This document shows positions 46,394-56,658 of a DNA stretch of 64,000 bases, one piece after another; position 1 is the first letter of the stretch; the number at the start of each line of letters is the position of its first letter. The DNA lies in contig DATENM010000081.1 in NCBI GenBank assembly GCA_035275065.1, positions 62,001 to 126,000 on the forward strand, read 5' to 3'. Source of the stretch: Blastocatellia bacterium (GTDB taxonomy: Bacteria > Acidobacteriota > Blastocatellia > UBA7656). Both the position numbers and the translations under genes were made by a program. Under the pieces are notes generated by a model. The model made no database searches. It saw nothing but the letters and a program-made list of their open reading frames with translations, and was not told the DNA's origin.

Positions 46394-49297
46394 TTATTGC
46401 ATGCTCGCAAAGGCGGCGGCATCAGTTGTGCCGGGCGTTTCGGCCAGGGCCGGCGTCTCCAGGTACAAGCGCAAGCGCCGCACGCGCGAGCTGATAGAAA
46501 CCTTTTCTTCCTCCGTTAAGTCGTAAATCGCGGCAACGATTTCAACCGGCTTCGCGCCCCCCTGAGGCGTGATCTCGGTAGTGATCGTCAAGCCGCCGGT
46601 GGCCGCGTCGTGACGCAACGCCCGGGTATAGCGGCGCACGTCAACCCGTTGCCGCTTGTCCTTGCGCACGCGCTCGATGACAAACGATTCGCGCGCCATG
46701 AATTCGTCGGCCAGCAATTGATGAAGCTCGCCGGCATCCACATCCCGCAGCGTTGCGCGCTCGGCCAGCAATCGCGTTATTGCCGATTGCATCTCGGGCG
46801 CGTCGAGGGCGACCAGCCAGTCGGCGCGGTTCACTTCTTTGATGAGCGATGCAGAGGTTGTCTGCAACCGCTCAAGCCGTTTGAAGCGAAAGCCGGGAGG
46901 CAGGCTGGCATTGATGCGTTCGAGAAACTCCGCCTCTCGAAGCTCGTCGAACGAATCGAAGTCAATCAACTCATTGTGGCCCACGGTGCCGACGCCGAGC
47001 GCCGGACCATACTGAATGAGCGGCATCGGATGAAAGCCCTGCGAGTAACCGAGCCGCACACGAGCCCGCCGAAAGGCACGCGGCAGGGCGCGCGTCATAT
47101 CGAGATGCGAGAGATACTTGACCTGCTCGCCTTTCTCGAAGGTGGCACGATAGCGATGCAAGGGCGTCGGCTGCTGGGTGCCGGGGGTTGGGGAAGCGTT
47201 CTCTTCTTCACCCAACACCTGCCCCCCACCCCCCTGCACCCGCGTAAGCTGGACCAGCGGCTGCGACGCTTCGGCGGCGACCGCCGCGATGCGCTGTTCG
47301 TAGGTGCGAACCTCTGTGTGCATCGCATGCGCTTTCATCAGATGTTCGCGTGACACTGTCAGGTCACACTCCAGGCCGCAGACGTAACAGAGCAAAGGTT
47401 GACCGGCGACGCGCTCAAATTCTTCGTGCGAAGGCGCAATCGCTGTCGGTCGCCCGTCAATGCGTTTGACCGGCAGCTCGCACGGCGGCGAAATCTTTGC
47501 CTTGATGCCTTTGATGTACTCGCGGGCGTTGAACTCCGGCTTCACCAGGGTGTCGAGGTGATCCCAGACCATCTGCACCAGCGGCGCGCGCGGTTTGTCG
47601 AATTCGCGCACCGGCAATTCTTTCAGATACTCAGCCGGGTCAATCCCTTCGAGCGCGAAGGCTTCCATCCAGCGCGTGAAGCTGAAATGCTCTGACCAGC
47701 CATCGAAGCGGCAGCCCAACCGCCAGGCGCGCTCGATGACGCCAGCGAGCCTGCGGTCACCTCGCGAAATGATGCCTTCCAGCACAGAGGTCTCGGCGTG
47801 ATGCACCTTGACCTCGATGCGGTAGCGGCGTCCCAGATCGCGCAGCATGCGCTGTTTCTCTTTGATCGTTTCGATGCCTTCCTGCTGGCACCATTGAAAT
47901 GGCGTGTGGGGCTTGGGCACAAAGTATGAAGCCGAACAGGTGACCTTGACGTTCTTGTTGAACCGCGCGCGGCCCATCTCGCGCACTCGCCGGCCTAGCT
48001 CGGCGATGCCGCGCACATCCTCTTCGGTTTCGGTCGGCAGGCCGATCATGAAATACAGCTTCATGGCCGACCAGCCCTCTTCAAAGGCCACGGCGCACGA
48101 ATTCATCACGTCGTCTTCGGTGACGTTCTTGTTGATGACATCGCGCATGCGCTGGGTGCCGGCTTCGGGCGCAATCGTAAACCCGGTTTTGCGCACGCGG
48201 GCGATCTCGCGCGCTAAGGATTCCTTCACTCCCGAAGCGCGCAGGGATGAAACGGAAAAGCTCACCTTGCGCCGCTCAAGCTCGCTGCCGAGCATCTTCA
48301 CTAACGGCTCAAGACAGGTGTAGTCCGCCGTTGAAAGCGACGTTAAGCTGGTCTCGTCGTAACCGCCTTTTTCGATGCCGTCAATCAACGTGTTGACGAT
48401 GGCTTTCGGATCGCGCTCGCGCACAGGGCGATAGATCGTTCCCGCCTGACAGAAGCGACAGCCATCTACGCAGCCGCGCGCAATCTCAAGCGACATGCGG
48501 TCGTGAACCGCCTCGATATTGGGCACAGGCGACGCGGTCGGGAAAGGGTAGTCATTGATGTCCTGGACGACGCGGCGGCGGATGGGGAACGGGATCGCTT
48601 CGTCCGTGGGCCGGTTGACGATCAGCAAGCCATGCCGCGGGCTCGGCGATACTTCGTAAAGCGACGGCACGTACATGCCTTCGATGCCGGCCAGCTCTTT
48701 CAAGACCTGCCGACGGGTCAGCTCCATGTCCGAGTCGCGCAGTTCCATGTAGCGCGTGATCAGCTCGGGGAAAGCCTCTTCGCCGTCGCCGATAACGAAC
48801 ACATCAACGAAGTCGGCAATGGGCTCGCTCGAATACACGCACGGGCCGCCGGCGATGATCAGCGGATCATTCAACGTGCGCTCTTTACTGCGCAGCGGGA
48901 TGCCGCCGAGGTCGAGCATCGTCAGCACGTTGGTATAGGTCAGCTCGTATTGCAGCGAAAAGCCGACGATGTCGAAGTCGGCGAGCGGCGTGTAGCTTTC
49001 AAGCGATAGCAGCGGCACACGGCGGTCGCGCAGCCGCGCTTCCATGTCAGGCCACGGCGCGTAGACGCGCTCGGCCTGCCACCCCTGTCGCTGATTGAGC
49101 AGGCTGTAAAGAATCTTCAAGCCGAGATGGCTCATGCCGATCTCGTAGGTGTCCGGGAAGCAGAGCGCGACGCGCGTCGTGATCTCGTCAGCCGTTTTGC
49201 GGATGGCGTTCCATTCGCCGCCGGTATAGCGCGCCGGCTTTTCCACTGTAGGCAGGATCGAATCTAAGACGGGTTTATATTTTTCGTAATTGGTCAT
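46394..49297 (-). CDS. TIGR03960-type B12-binding/radical SAM protein fused to DUF2344 domain
   Basis: 967 residues. The N-terminal part (about 20-180) resembles a B12-binding fold; the radical SAM cluster motif is RGCVDGCRFC with Cys276, Cys280 and Cys283. A Cys/His element (CYVCGLECD---HLMKAH) lies near 630. The C-terminal 250 residues (YRATFEKGEQVKYLSHLDMTRAL, GYSQGFHPMPLI) form the DUF2344/TIGR03936 domain, which many genomes encode as a separate gene. The family typically neighbours RNase E/G, as here, and is suspected to modify RNA or ribosomal components; the reaction is not established. Starts 6 bp after rodA. Confidence 0.9.
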   Translation of the reverse strand: MTNYEKYKPVLDSILPTVEKPARYTGGEWNAIRKTADEITTRVALCFPDTYEIGMSHLGLKILYSLLNQRQGWQAERVYAPWPDMEARLRDRRVPLLSLESYTPLADFDIVGFSLQYELTYTNVLTMLDLGGIPLRSKERTLNDPLIIAGGPCVYSSEPIADFVDVFVIGDGEEAFPELITRYMELRDSDMELTRRQVLKELAGIEGMYVPSLYEVSPSPRHGLLIVNRPTDEAIPFPIRRRVVQDINDYPFPTASPVPNIEAVHDRMSLEIARGCVDGCRFCQAGTIYRPVRERDPKAIVNTLIDGIEKGGYDETSLTSLSTADYTCLEPLVKMLGSELERRKVSFSVSSLRASGVKESLAREIARVRKTGFTIAPEAGTQRMRDVINKNVTEDDVMNSCAVAFEEGWSAMKLYFMIGLPTETEEDVRGIAELGRRVREMGRARFNKNVKVTCSASYFVPKPHTPFQWCQQEGIETIKEKQRMLRDLGRRYRIEVKVHHAETSVLEGIISRGDRRLAGVIERAWRLGCRFDGWSEHFSFTRWMEAFALEGIDPAEYLKELPVREFDKPRAPLVQMVWDHLDTLVKPEFNAREYIKGIKAKISPPCELPVKRIDGRPTAIAPSHEEFERVAGQPLLCYVCGLECDLTVSREHLMKAHAMHTEVRTYEQRIAAVAAEASQPLVQLTRVQGGGGQVLGEEENASPTPGTQQPTPLHRYRATFEKGEQVKYLSHLDMTRALPRAFRRARVRLGYSQGFHPMPLIQYGPALGVGTVGHNELIDFDSFDELREAEFLERINASLPPGFRFKRLERLQTTSASLIKEVNRADWLVALDAPEMQSAITRLLAERATLRDVDAGELHQLLADEFMARESFVIERVRKDKRQRVDVRRYTRALRHDAATGGLTITTEITPQGGAKPVEIVAAIYDLTEEEKVSISSRVRRLRLYLETPALAETPGTTDAAAFASMQ

Positions 49298-49303
49298 TGG
49301 TAA

Positions 49304-50392
49304 TCAATTCACAAATCTCCGCAAGCGCACGCTGAGCGCCAGGCCGACGCCAATGAACATCGAAATGACGGCGGTGCCGCCCGAGCTCATCAGCGGTAGC
49401 GGGATTCCCATAATCGGCATGATGCCGACCACCATGCCGAGATTGCAAAGGATGTGAAAGCCGATCAAGGCGACAAAGCCCATGATCATTAAGGCCCCGG
49501 CGCGGTCGCGTGCCCCGACCGCGACCGCCACCAGCCGCCAGATAAAAATCAAATACAGGACCATCATCAACAGGATGCCGGCAAAGCCCATCTCTTCGGC
49601 AATCACCGCGGCGATGAAGTCCGTCCAGGCGAACGGCAGAAAGCCGAGCTTGCCCTGCGTGCTTTGACCAACGCCTTTGCCCAGCACGCCGCCCGAGCCG
49701 ACGGCAATCACCGACTGAATCGTCTGATAGGCGTAACCCTTGGGGTCGGCCTTCTCCGGGTGAATGATGACGTCTATGCGCTCTTTCTGGTAACCCTTCA
49801 GGTGCGGATAGACCGCAAACAAGCCGACGACGACGGCGGCCAGGGCGGCGGCGACCAGCACCTTGCGCATGCCGCCGAGGAAATAAAAGGCGCCGAGGAT
49901 GGCTCCGAACGTCAGCATCGTGCCGGTGTCGTGTTCGAGGGCGATCAAGATGACCGGCGGCATGGTGATCGCGCCCATAATGATCATGTCTTTGAGCGAC
50001 AGTGAGCCGATGCGCGGCTGCGCCATGTGACGCGACAGCATCAAGATGGTGGCCGCCTTGGCGAACTCGCTCGGCTGCAAGCTGAAGCCGGCGATATGCA
50101 GCCAGGCTTTGTTGCCGTTGATCTCTTTGCCGACAAACAGCACGAGGATCAGCATCACCATGACGGCGGCGTAGAAGAAGGGCGCGACGTTGACGATGAT
50201 CTTGCGGTAATCGTTGAGCATCAGGACGATGGCAAAGACCAGGCCGATGCCGAGCGCGATGACCTGCTTCTTCATCTCGCTGCCGGGCGCGGTGCTGTGA
50301 ATGCCGACGCAGCCCATCACGGTCAGCGCGATGGGCGTCAACAGCAACAGCCAGTCTATGTCCCTGAATATCTTCCGATTAAAATCTACCAT
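49304..50392 (-). CDS. rodA: Rod-shape SEDS peptidoglycan polymerase RodA
   Basis: 362 residues from ATG at 50392 (MVDFNRKIFRDIDWLL); a longer frame overlaps the region upstream. About ten membrane helices. SEDS signatures are present: HIAGFSLQPSEFAKAATILMLS, then EHDTGTMLTFGAI with the Asp essential in RodA, and GIPLPLMSSGGTAVISMF at the end. It polymerises glycan strands with PBP2, encoded immediately upstream. Confidence 0.94.
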   Translation of the reverse strand: MVDFNRKIFRDIDWLLLLTPIALTVMGCVGIHSTAPGSEMKKQVIALGIGLVFAIVLMLNDYRKIIVNVAPFFYAAVMVMLILVLFVGKEINGNKAWLHIAGFSLQPSEFAKAATILMLSRHMAQPRIGSLSLKDMIIMGAITMPPVILIALEHDTGTMLTFGAILGAFYFLGGMRKVLVAAALAAVVVGLFAVYPHLKGYQKERIDVIIHPEKADPKGYAYQTIQSVIAVGSGGVLGKGVGQSTQGKLGFLPFAWTDFIAAVIAEEMGFAGILLMMVLYLIFIWRLVAVAVGARDRAGALMIMGFVALIGFHILCNLGMVVGIMPIMGIPLPLMSSGGTAVISMFIGVGLALSVRLRRFVN

Positions 50393-50495
50393 GACTGAAA
50401 GCGTAGCTCGCGACCACAGAAGGCGAATCATTGTCAGTGAACCGATTCCGCCTCTTCAATCTTACCACGTAGGCCGCCGCGCACGGCAACGACAA

Positions 50496-52466
50496 CTACT
50501 GCCGGGCCGGCGCGCGGCGGCGGTCAACATCTTTAACCGGCGGCGCCATCACGGCGGCCAGCGTCGGATTGCTGTCGCGTTTCTGCACGGCGACCATGTC
50601 GAGATCGGGCAGAACCTGCCGGTTCAGCTTCTTCGAGTAGTAAGCCGCCATGATGTAGTTGACCGTCGGCGCCGAAGCCGACGCGCCCCAGCCGCCGTTC
50701 TCCGTGATGCAGACGACGCCGATCTCAGGCTTCTCGGCGGTCTTCATCGGCGCGAAGCCGATGAACCACGAATGATCCTTATGCTCCTTGCCGCGCACCT
50801 TCTCTTTAGCAATGACCTGCGCCGTGCCGGTCTTGCCGCCAACGCTGAGGTCGCGCGGGAACGGGATGCGCCCGGCAGTGCCGCCGCCATTGACGACGCC
50901 CCACATCCCTGCCGTCACCAAATCAATGGTCACCTTCGAGAGCTTCAGCTCAGTCGGCTTATCGTCGTAATACTTCGCCTCAACCAATTGCGTCGCCCTG
51001 GCCTCTTTGAAGATGTGCGGCGTGTGATACTCACCGCCCATGACGATGCCCGCTTCGGCGCGCAGCAATTGCATGGGCGGCACCGCCACCGATCCCTGAC
51101 CGATGGCACAGATGGCCGTGTCGAAATCTTTCCACACCGGGTCGCGCGGGTTGACGCGGCGCTTCCACTCGCGGCTCGGAATGATGCCGCGCGTTTCACT
51201 CGGCAGATCGATGCCGGTCTTCCTGCCCATGCCGAAGCGATCCACCCACTCGTGAATCTTATCGACGCCCATCTTCAGGCCGAGGCGATAGAAGTAGCCG
51301 TCGCAAGAATGGACGATGGCCGCGACGATGTCAGGCGCGCCGTGATTGCCGCCGCTGTCGTGCAGGAAGCGGTTGCCGACCGACAACCCGCCGCCGCAGA
51401 TGATCTTGGAGTTGGTCGGCGTGATCGTGCCTTCTTCGAGGGCCGCGGTCGCCATCATGATCTTCCAGGTCGAGCCGGTCGGATAGATGCTCTGCAAGGC
51501 TTTGTTGAAGAGCGGGTGCGCCGGGTCGTTGATGATGGCGCGCAGCTCCTTGCGATTGTCCGACGAGATGACGTTGCGCGCGAAGACGTTCGGATCGAAG
51601 CTCGGCACCGAGACCATCGCCAGGACCTCGCCGTTGCGCGGGTCTATGGCGACCGCCGCGCCTGTGGCATGCTTCTGCTCGAACTGGTCTTCGGCGACGC
51701 GCTGAATGTCGAGGTCAATCGTCGTGATGATGTCCTGGCCGCGGATCGGTTCAATCTTCTCCAGTTCCGCGATGGGCCGCCCGCGACTGTCGACGATGAC
51801 GCGGCGTTTGCCGTCGCGGCCGCGCAGAATCTGATCATAAACCGCCTCGATGCCGCCCTGGCCGATGATGTCGCCCGACTTGTAACCGGCGTTCTGATAC
51901 TTCTCCATTTCGAGCTGCTTGGGGCTGATCTCGCCGATGTAGCCGAGAACGTGCGCCGCGGTCTTGCCATACTTGTAGAGCCGCTGCGGCTGCGTCTCGA
52001 CGCTGATTTCGGGATGCTCCAGCTCGTGTCCAGACACCCAGGCGCGGTCGGCATTCGAGGCGTTCTGCTTGACCAGGATGGGCTGCGATTTCGGGCGGAA
52101 GGGGTCGTTGAGGTGTGCGACGATCTCGTCGCGCTCAACCCCGAGGTTTTCAACCAGCACGCGAATCGTCTCGTTTTTGTCAGTGATGTCTTCCGGGTAA
52201 ATGACGACGTTATAGGCCGGCGTGTTATCCACGAGCACGGTCTGGCCGCTGCGGTCGAGAATCAGGCCGCGCGACGCGAGGATGGGAATCTCGCGGATGC
52301 GGTTGTTCTCGGCCCGCGTCACGTAGACGTCATGCTGCGAGACTTGCAAGAAGTAGAAGCGGATGCCGAGCGCTACGAAGATCACCAGGATCAGGTATTG
52401 CAACGCATGCAGGCGCAGCTCGAAATTCTGCGTCTCTTCTCTGGACCGGTTCTTTTTGCTACTCAT
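50496..52466 (-). CDS. mrdA: Penicillin-binding protein 2 (elongation transpeptidase)
   Basis: 656 residues; ATG at 52466 after AGAGGTTCT and overlapping the end of mreD by 8 bp (ATGAGTAG), so translation is coupled. One membrane helix (YLILVIFVALGIRFYFLQV), a dimerisation domain, then the transpeptidase domain with YPTGSTWK (active Ser), SCDGYFYR and GGKTGTAQ. It crosslinks side-wall peptidoglycan with RodA under MreBCD control. Confidence 0.94.
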   Translation of the reverse strand: MSSKKNRSREETQNFELRLHALQYLILVIFVALGIRFYFLQVSQHDVYVTRAENNRIREIPILASRGLILDRSGQTVLVDNTPAYNVVIYPEDITDKNETIRVLVENLGVERDEIVAHLNDPFRPKSQPILVKQNASNADRAWVSGHELEHPEISVETQPQRLYKYGKTAAHVLGYIGEISPKQLEMEKYQNAGYKSGDIIGQGGIEAVYDQILRGRDGKRRVIVDSRGRPIAELEKIEPIRGQDIITTIDLDIQRVAEDQFEQKHATGAAVAIDPRNGEVLAMVSVPSFDPNVFARNVISSDNRKELRAIINDPAHPLFNKALQSIYPTGSTWKIMMATAALEEGTITPTNSKIICGGGLSVGNRFLHDSGGNHGAPDIVAAIVHSCDGYFYRLGLKMGVDKIHEWVDRFGMGRKTGIDLPSETRGIIPSREWKRRVNPRDPVWKDFDTAICAIGQGSVAVPPMQLLRAEAGIVMGGEYHTPHIFKEARATQLVEAKYYDDKPTELKLSKVTIDLVTAGMWGVVNGGGTAGRIPFPRDLSVGGKTGTAQVIAKEKVRGKEHKDHSWFIGFAPMKTAEKPEIGVVCITENGGWGASASAPTVNYIMAAYYSKKLNRQVLPDLDMVAVQKRDSNPTLAAVMAPPVKDVDRRRAPARQ

Positions 52467-52986
52467 AGAACCTCTTCTTAATCGCCATGCGCCGGGCCGC
52501 CGCCTGTTCGGAGAAGACCCGGTCAAGGACAATGAACAAGACGACCGCCGCGGCGGTGTCGCCAAGCGTTTTCCAACCGACCAGCCGCCCCAGCGCCCCG
52601 TAGGTCGCCACCTCTGGCAGCGGCTGCTCAAGCATCAAGTACAAACCGATGAACAGCACGGTGTTGGCCGCGGAACTTACCGCCATGATCGCCAGTCGCG
52701 CCAGCGGGTTTTCAAGGGCAAAGCGGACGCTCGCGACCGCCACCAAATAGCCTATCAGCGTCTTGGCAAAGCCGCCAACGCCGAGGATGCCCCCGGCCAC
52801 CCGGTCGCCGCCAAGCCCGAGTGCTGTGCCGGTCAGCATTCCGAGCATCGGCGCGCGCTGCAAGCCGAAATAGACGGTCACCACCAGCGGCAGGTCGACA
52901 TACTTGAAAAACGACAGATAAGTGGGAAGCAACATCTGGAGCAAGAGCACGATGAAGATGGTCAAGATAATCTTGAATGTCTGCAC
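52459..52986 (-). CDS. mreD: Rod-shape determining protein MreD, GTG start
   Basis: 175 residues from GTG at 52986. A longer open frame to 53082 exists only because the heptad palindrome at 53004-53097 happens to be open; its translation (repeats of AIRNPQS) is not MreD-like. Five or so membrane helices: FKIILTIFIVLLLQMLLPTYL, LVVTVYFGLQRAPMLGML, ALGLGGDRVAGGILGVGGF and others. Partner of MreC in the elongasome. Confidence 0.88.
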   Translation of the reverse strand: MQTFKIILTIFIVLLLQMLLPTYLSFFKYVDLPLVVTVYFGLQRAPMLGMLTGTALGLGGDRVAGGILGVGGFAKTLIGYLVAVASVRFALENPLARLAIMAVSSAANTVLFIGLYLMLEQPLPEVATYGALGRLVGWKTLGDTAAAVVLFIVLDRVFSEQAAARRMAIKKRFYE

Positions 52987-53003
52987 GCTTCCGGCTACCT
53001 CTA

Positions 53004-53097
53004 CGGATTGCGGATTGCGGATTGCGGATTGCGGTTTGGCGAACCGATAATGGCTGCCGTTTCCATATTCCGCAATCCGCAATCCGCAATCCGCAAT
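53004..53097. repeat. Heptad-armed palindrome between mreC and mreD
   Basis: Four perfect tandem copies of CGGATTG on the left (53004-53031) and four of CCGCAAT on the right (53070-53097), exact reverse complements with a 38-bp loop. The right arm touches the mreC stop codon (53098-53100). A hairpin this strong inside an operon may attenuate expression or protect the mreBC part of the message. Confidence 0.85.
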
Positions 53098-53952
53098 TTA
53101 CTTGGTTGCTTCGTCAATCTTTAAATCCTTCGCCTCGACCAGCAAGACCAGGACGTGCTCCAGGCGATCAATGGGGGCTGTGGGCTTAATGACAATTTTA
53201 TTGAACGGCGCGTTCGGGTCTTGCTCGATGCGCTCGACCGTGCCGATCAGCAAGCCTTTCGGGTAGATGCGGTCCAGCCCCGTCGTCACCACCGATTCGC
53301 CTTCCTGCACCTCGATGGCCGTCGAAATGTTCTTCAGTTCGCAGTGCGCCAGGTCGAGGCCGCGCACTTCGCCCATCGCCCGCGAGGTTTGCAGCATCGC
53401 GCCGACGCCCGCCTGTTTGTCGGTGATCACCTGCACGGTCGCGAAGTTCGGGCCGACCGAAATGACCCGCCCGACAATCCCCCCGGCGGTCATCACCGGC
53501 ATATTGAGGCGAACCCCGCCGAGCGTGCCGCGGTCAATCGTCAGGCGGCGAAACCAGGTTGTCGTGTCACGGGCGATGACGTTGGCCGCCAGGCTGTGGT
53601 AATCGGCATGCGGCGGCAGAGCCAGCTGTGTGCGCAGGCGCTCAAGCTCGACGGCGCGCTCGCGCAGGTCGTTCAGCTCGCCGAGCAATTGATCGTTCTT
53701 CTCGCGCAGGTCGATGTTTTCGGCGCGCGCGTGGCGCAAATCAATGTACCCGGCAAAGAAGCCGGTGACGCCCGAGACCGCGCCATTGACGATGCGCTCG
53801 ACAAACGCCAGCGGCGTCATTATCCATGTGCCGAGGAGGGATTGCTCGCTCTCGGGGTGTTTGGCCAGCGCCGACATCAAGACCACCTGGCCGAGCAGCA
53901 AAGCCGCCAGCCACCACGCCGCCTTCCGTTGTGAAGCAGGACTCGCCGTCAT
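53098..53952 (-). CDS. mreC: Rod-shape determining protein MreC
   Basis: 284 residues from ATG at 53952; GTG at 53958 is equally possible and neither has a ribosome site. A membrane helix near 11-30 (AAWWLAALLLGQVVLMSAL), a coiled coil at about 65-110 (RAENIDLREKNDQLLGELNDL), and the MreC beta domain with VIARDTTTWFRRLTIDRG and GVRLNMPVMTAGGIVGRVISV. Periplasmic scaffold linking MreB/D to PBP2. Confidence 0.92.
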   Translation of the reverse strand: MTASPASQRKAAWWLAALLLGQVVLMSALAKHPESEQSLLGTWIMTPLAFVERIVNGAVSGVTGFFAGYIDLRHARAENIDLREKNDQLLGELNDLRERAVELERLRTQLALPPHADYHSLAANVIARDTTTWFRRLTIDRGTLGGVRLNMPVMTAGGIVGRVISVGPNFATVQVITDKQAGVGAMLQTSRAMGEVRGLDLAHCELKNISTAIEVQEGESVVTTGLDRIYPKGLLIGTVERIEQDPNAPFNKIVIKPTAPIDRLEHVLVLLVEAKDLKIDEATK

Positions 53953-53958
53953 AGCCAC

Positions 53959-54030
53959 GACGACGGACGACCGATGACCGGCGACCGCCGTCGGTTCGTC
54001 TTGCGGCGGTCAACGGTCGGTCGTCGGTCG

Positions 54031-54032
<2 letters not shown>
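53959..54032. repeat. Heptad-armed near-palindrome between mreB and mreC
   Basis: The left part has heptads GACGACC, GATGACC, GGCGACC (53969-53989); the right part (54004-54032) has the complement GGTCAAC, GGTCGGT, CGTCGGT. Pairing is imperfect with small indels. It lies just before the mreC start and overlaps the mreB stop end, in place of any visible ribosome site. Confidence 0.6.
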
Positions 54033-55074
<1,042 letters not shown>

Positions 55075-55152
55075 CTTCTTTACTTTGTGCTCTCCAATCA
55101 ATTCATGGGCCGCGCCGCTCGCGTGGCCAGGCGGCGGCCCAAACGACTTTCC

Positions 55153-56133
55153 TCAAATCAGGGGGGCGGCTAGTTGGACCGAGTCCTTACGATGCTGTTT
55201 GGCTTCGTACATGGCCGCGTCAGCCAGTTCAATGAGCTTTTCAGCTATCGCCGCATGCTCCGGGTAGCTGACAACACCGAAGCTGGCGGTCAAATGAATT
55301 TCGGCGCCGACATTGCCGGTGAAGCGGTGCCGGGCAATCGCTGCGCGGACGCGCTCAGCCATCTGCATGGCCGCCTGCGAAGCGGTCTCCGGCAGCATCA
55401 GCACAAACTCGTCGCCGCCGTAGCGTGCCACAAAATCCGACTCGCGCACCGAGGCGACCAGCAACTGCGCCACTTCGGTGAGCGTAAAACTGCCTGCGCG
55501 ATGGCCGTACACATCGTTGACCGATTTGAAGCCATCCAGGTCAATGAAGACGACCGAGACCGCCGAGCTATAACGCCGGGCGCGGCGAATCTCGGCGTCG
55601 AGCGATTCGTAGAGGTAGCGGGCGTTGTACAGGCGCGTCAGATCGTCGGTCAGGGTCTGCCGCGTGGCGCCGCGATGCTCGATGGCGTTACCGAGCGCCA
55701 GCCCGAACGAGTGGCTCAAGACGCCCAGGTCGCATGCCTCATCTTCGCTGAACGGCTCGCGCCGCGCCGCCAGCACGACGCCGATCAATCGCGGCCCGGC
55801 TACCAGCGGCGCGACAAGCATCGCCGCCGGCGCGTCGGTTGTCTCGCCGCTCCGCACCGCAACCATCTGGCGCTCGCGCGCCGCTTCGGCCACCGGCGAA
55901 GTGTGGTCGCAGAGGTCAACGAAGGCCCCGATTGGGACGGCGGCGACGTTCGTGGCGCGCACGATTTCCAGGTGGTCTGCGTGCATGTCTTTCAGATAGA
56001 CGGCCCAGGCATCGGCGCGCAGCAACCGATTGAGCGCATGGAGCGCGCGCTGAATGATCTCGTCCGGCGCCAGCGAACCGTGGAGCGCGATGGCAGCTTC
56101 AAAGAGCTCGTGTTTTATGCCCGTTTCTTGCAT
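55153..56133 (-). CDS. GAF-GGDEF diguanylate cyclase
   Basis: 326 residues from ATG at 56133 (an upstream in-frame TTG is possible; no clear ribosome site for either). The N-terminal 155 residues form a GAF-like sensor (ALHALNRLLRADAWAVYLKD, AMLVAPLVAGPRLIGVVLAA). The C-terminal GGDEF domain is intact: DDLTRLYNARYL, VFIDLDGFKSVND and the active-site GGDEF at 239-243. RESD at 230-233 supplies the inhibitory I-site. It should make c-di-GMP and be product-inhibited. It lies 78 bp upstream of mreB in the same direction. Confidence 0.92.
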   Translation of the reverse strand: MQETGIKHELFEAAIALHGSLAPDEIIQRALHALNRLLRADAWAVYLKDMHADHLEIVRATNVAAVPIGAFVDLCDHTSPVAEAARERQMVAVRSGETTDAPAAMLVAPLVAGPRLIGVVLAARREPFSEDEACDLGVLSHSFGLALGNAIEHRGATRQTLTDDLTRLYNARYLYESLDAEIRRARRYSSAVSVVFIDLDGFKSVNDVYGHRAGSFTLTEVAQLLVASVRESDFVARYGGDEFVLMLPETASQAAMQMAERVRAAIARHRFTGNVGAEIHLTASFGVVSYPEHAAIAEKLIELADAAMYEAKQHRKDSVQLAAPLI

Positions 56134-56658
56134 CTGCAAACACAACAGGCGGAGCCATCAGCGAGGCGTCTCAGGCCCCGGCGGCCTCATAGCGAGGCGG
56201 CGCGCGATGGTTTCCGCCCGACCATTCAAGTGACTTCCCAGCAGAGCAAGAGATGATACAAGGGAGAACGACGATGCGGGCTTAAAGCCGAAGCGGTGGA
56301 TGAGTCGCGTTTAAGGTGTCGTGAGACCGCCCGGCATCGCTCACCGAATGCGGCTGCCGGTCTACCTGGAATCTACTACTCGCCTCGCGCCGGTTCAGTC
56401 TGCTCCCATTCTTCGTAAACTCTTCAGAGAATGAAATCTAACACGCACCTATCTAACGCGCAAGAACTATTGCATAACCGTGGCGCGGAATTATCAAAAA
56501 GGCGGGGCCTGAAGCGGGCGGGCCGCGCCGCTGGTCTCACCGCCTGAAACCGTCTGGGCGGGCCGGCTGGCGTCTAAAAAGAGAGCGGGCCGGCTGCGCG
56601 AAGCAACCGGCCCGGTTGAAGGGAAGTCGGAGCCTCCCTGTTTATCGATGATTACGCC
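56134..56658. other. Intergenic region upstream of the GGDEF/mre cluster
   Basis: It holds the terminator of the HYR gene (56576-56613) and must hold the promoter for the leftward GGDEF/mre cluster. No clear sigma70 boxes could be picked. No open frame with family features. Confidence 0.45.
56576..56613 (-). terminator. Intrinsic terminator of the HYR/CarboxypepD gene
   Basis: On the minus strand a GC-rich stem (arms 56613-56603 and 56597-56587, 10 of 11 pairs, 5-nt loop) is followed by GCTCTCTTTTTAG. Positioned 46 bp past the stop codon at 56659. Confidence 0.85.

Noticed and set aside
50301..52481. 726-codon plus-strand open frame
   Set aside because: Antisense of the PBP2 gene; the composition (Arg/Asp/Ala/Val-rich) is typical of a shadow frame in GC-rich DNA.
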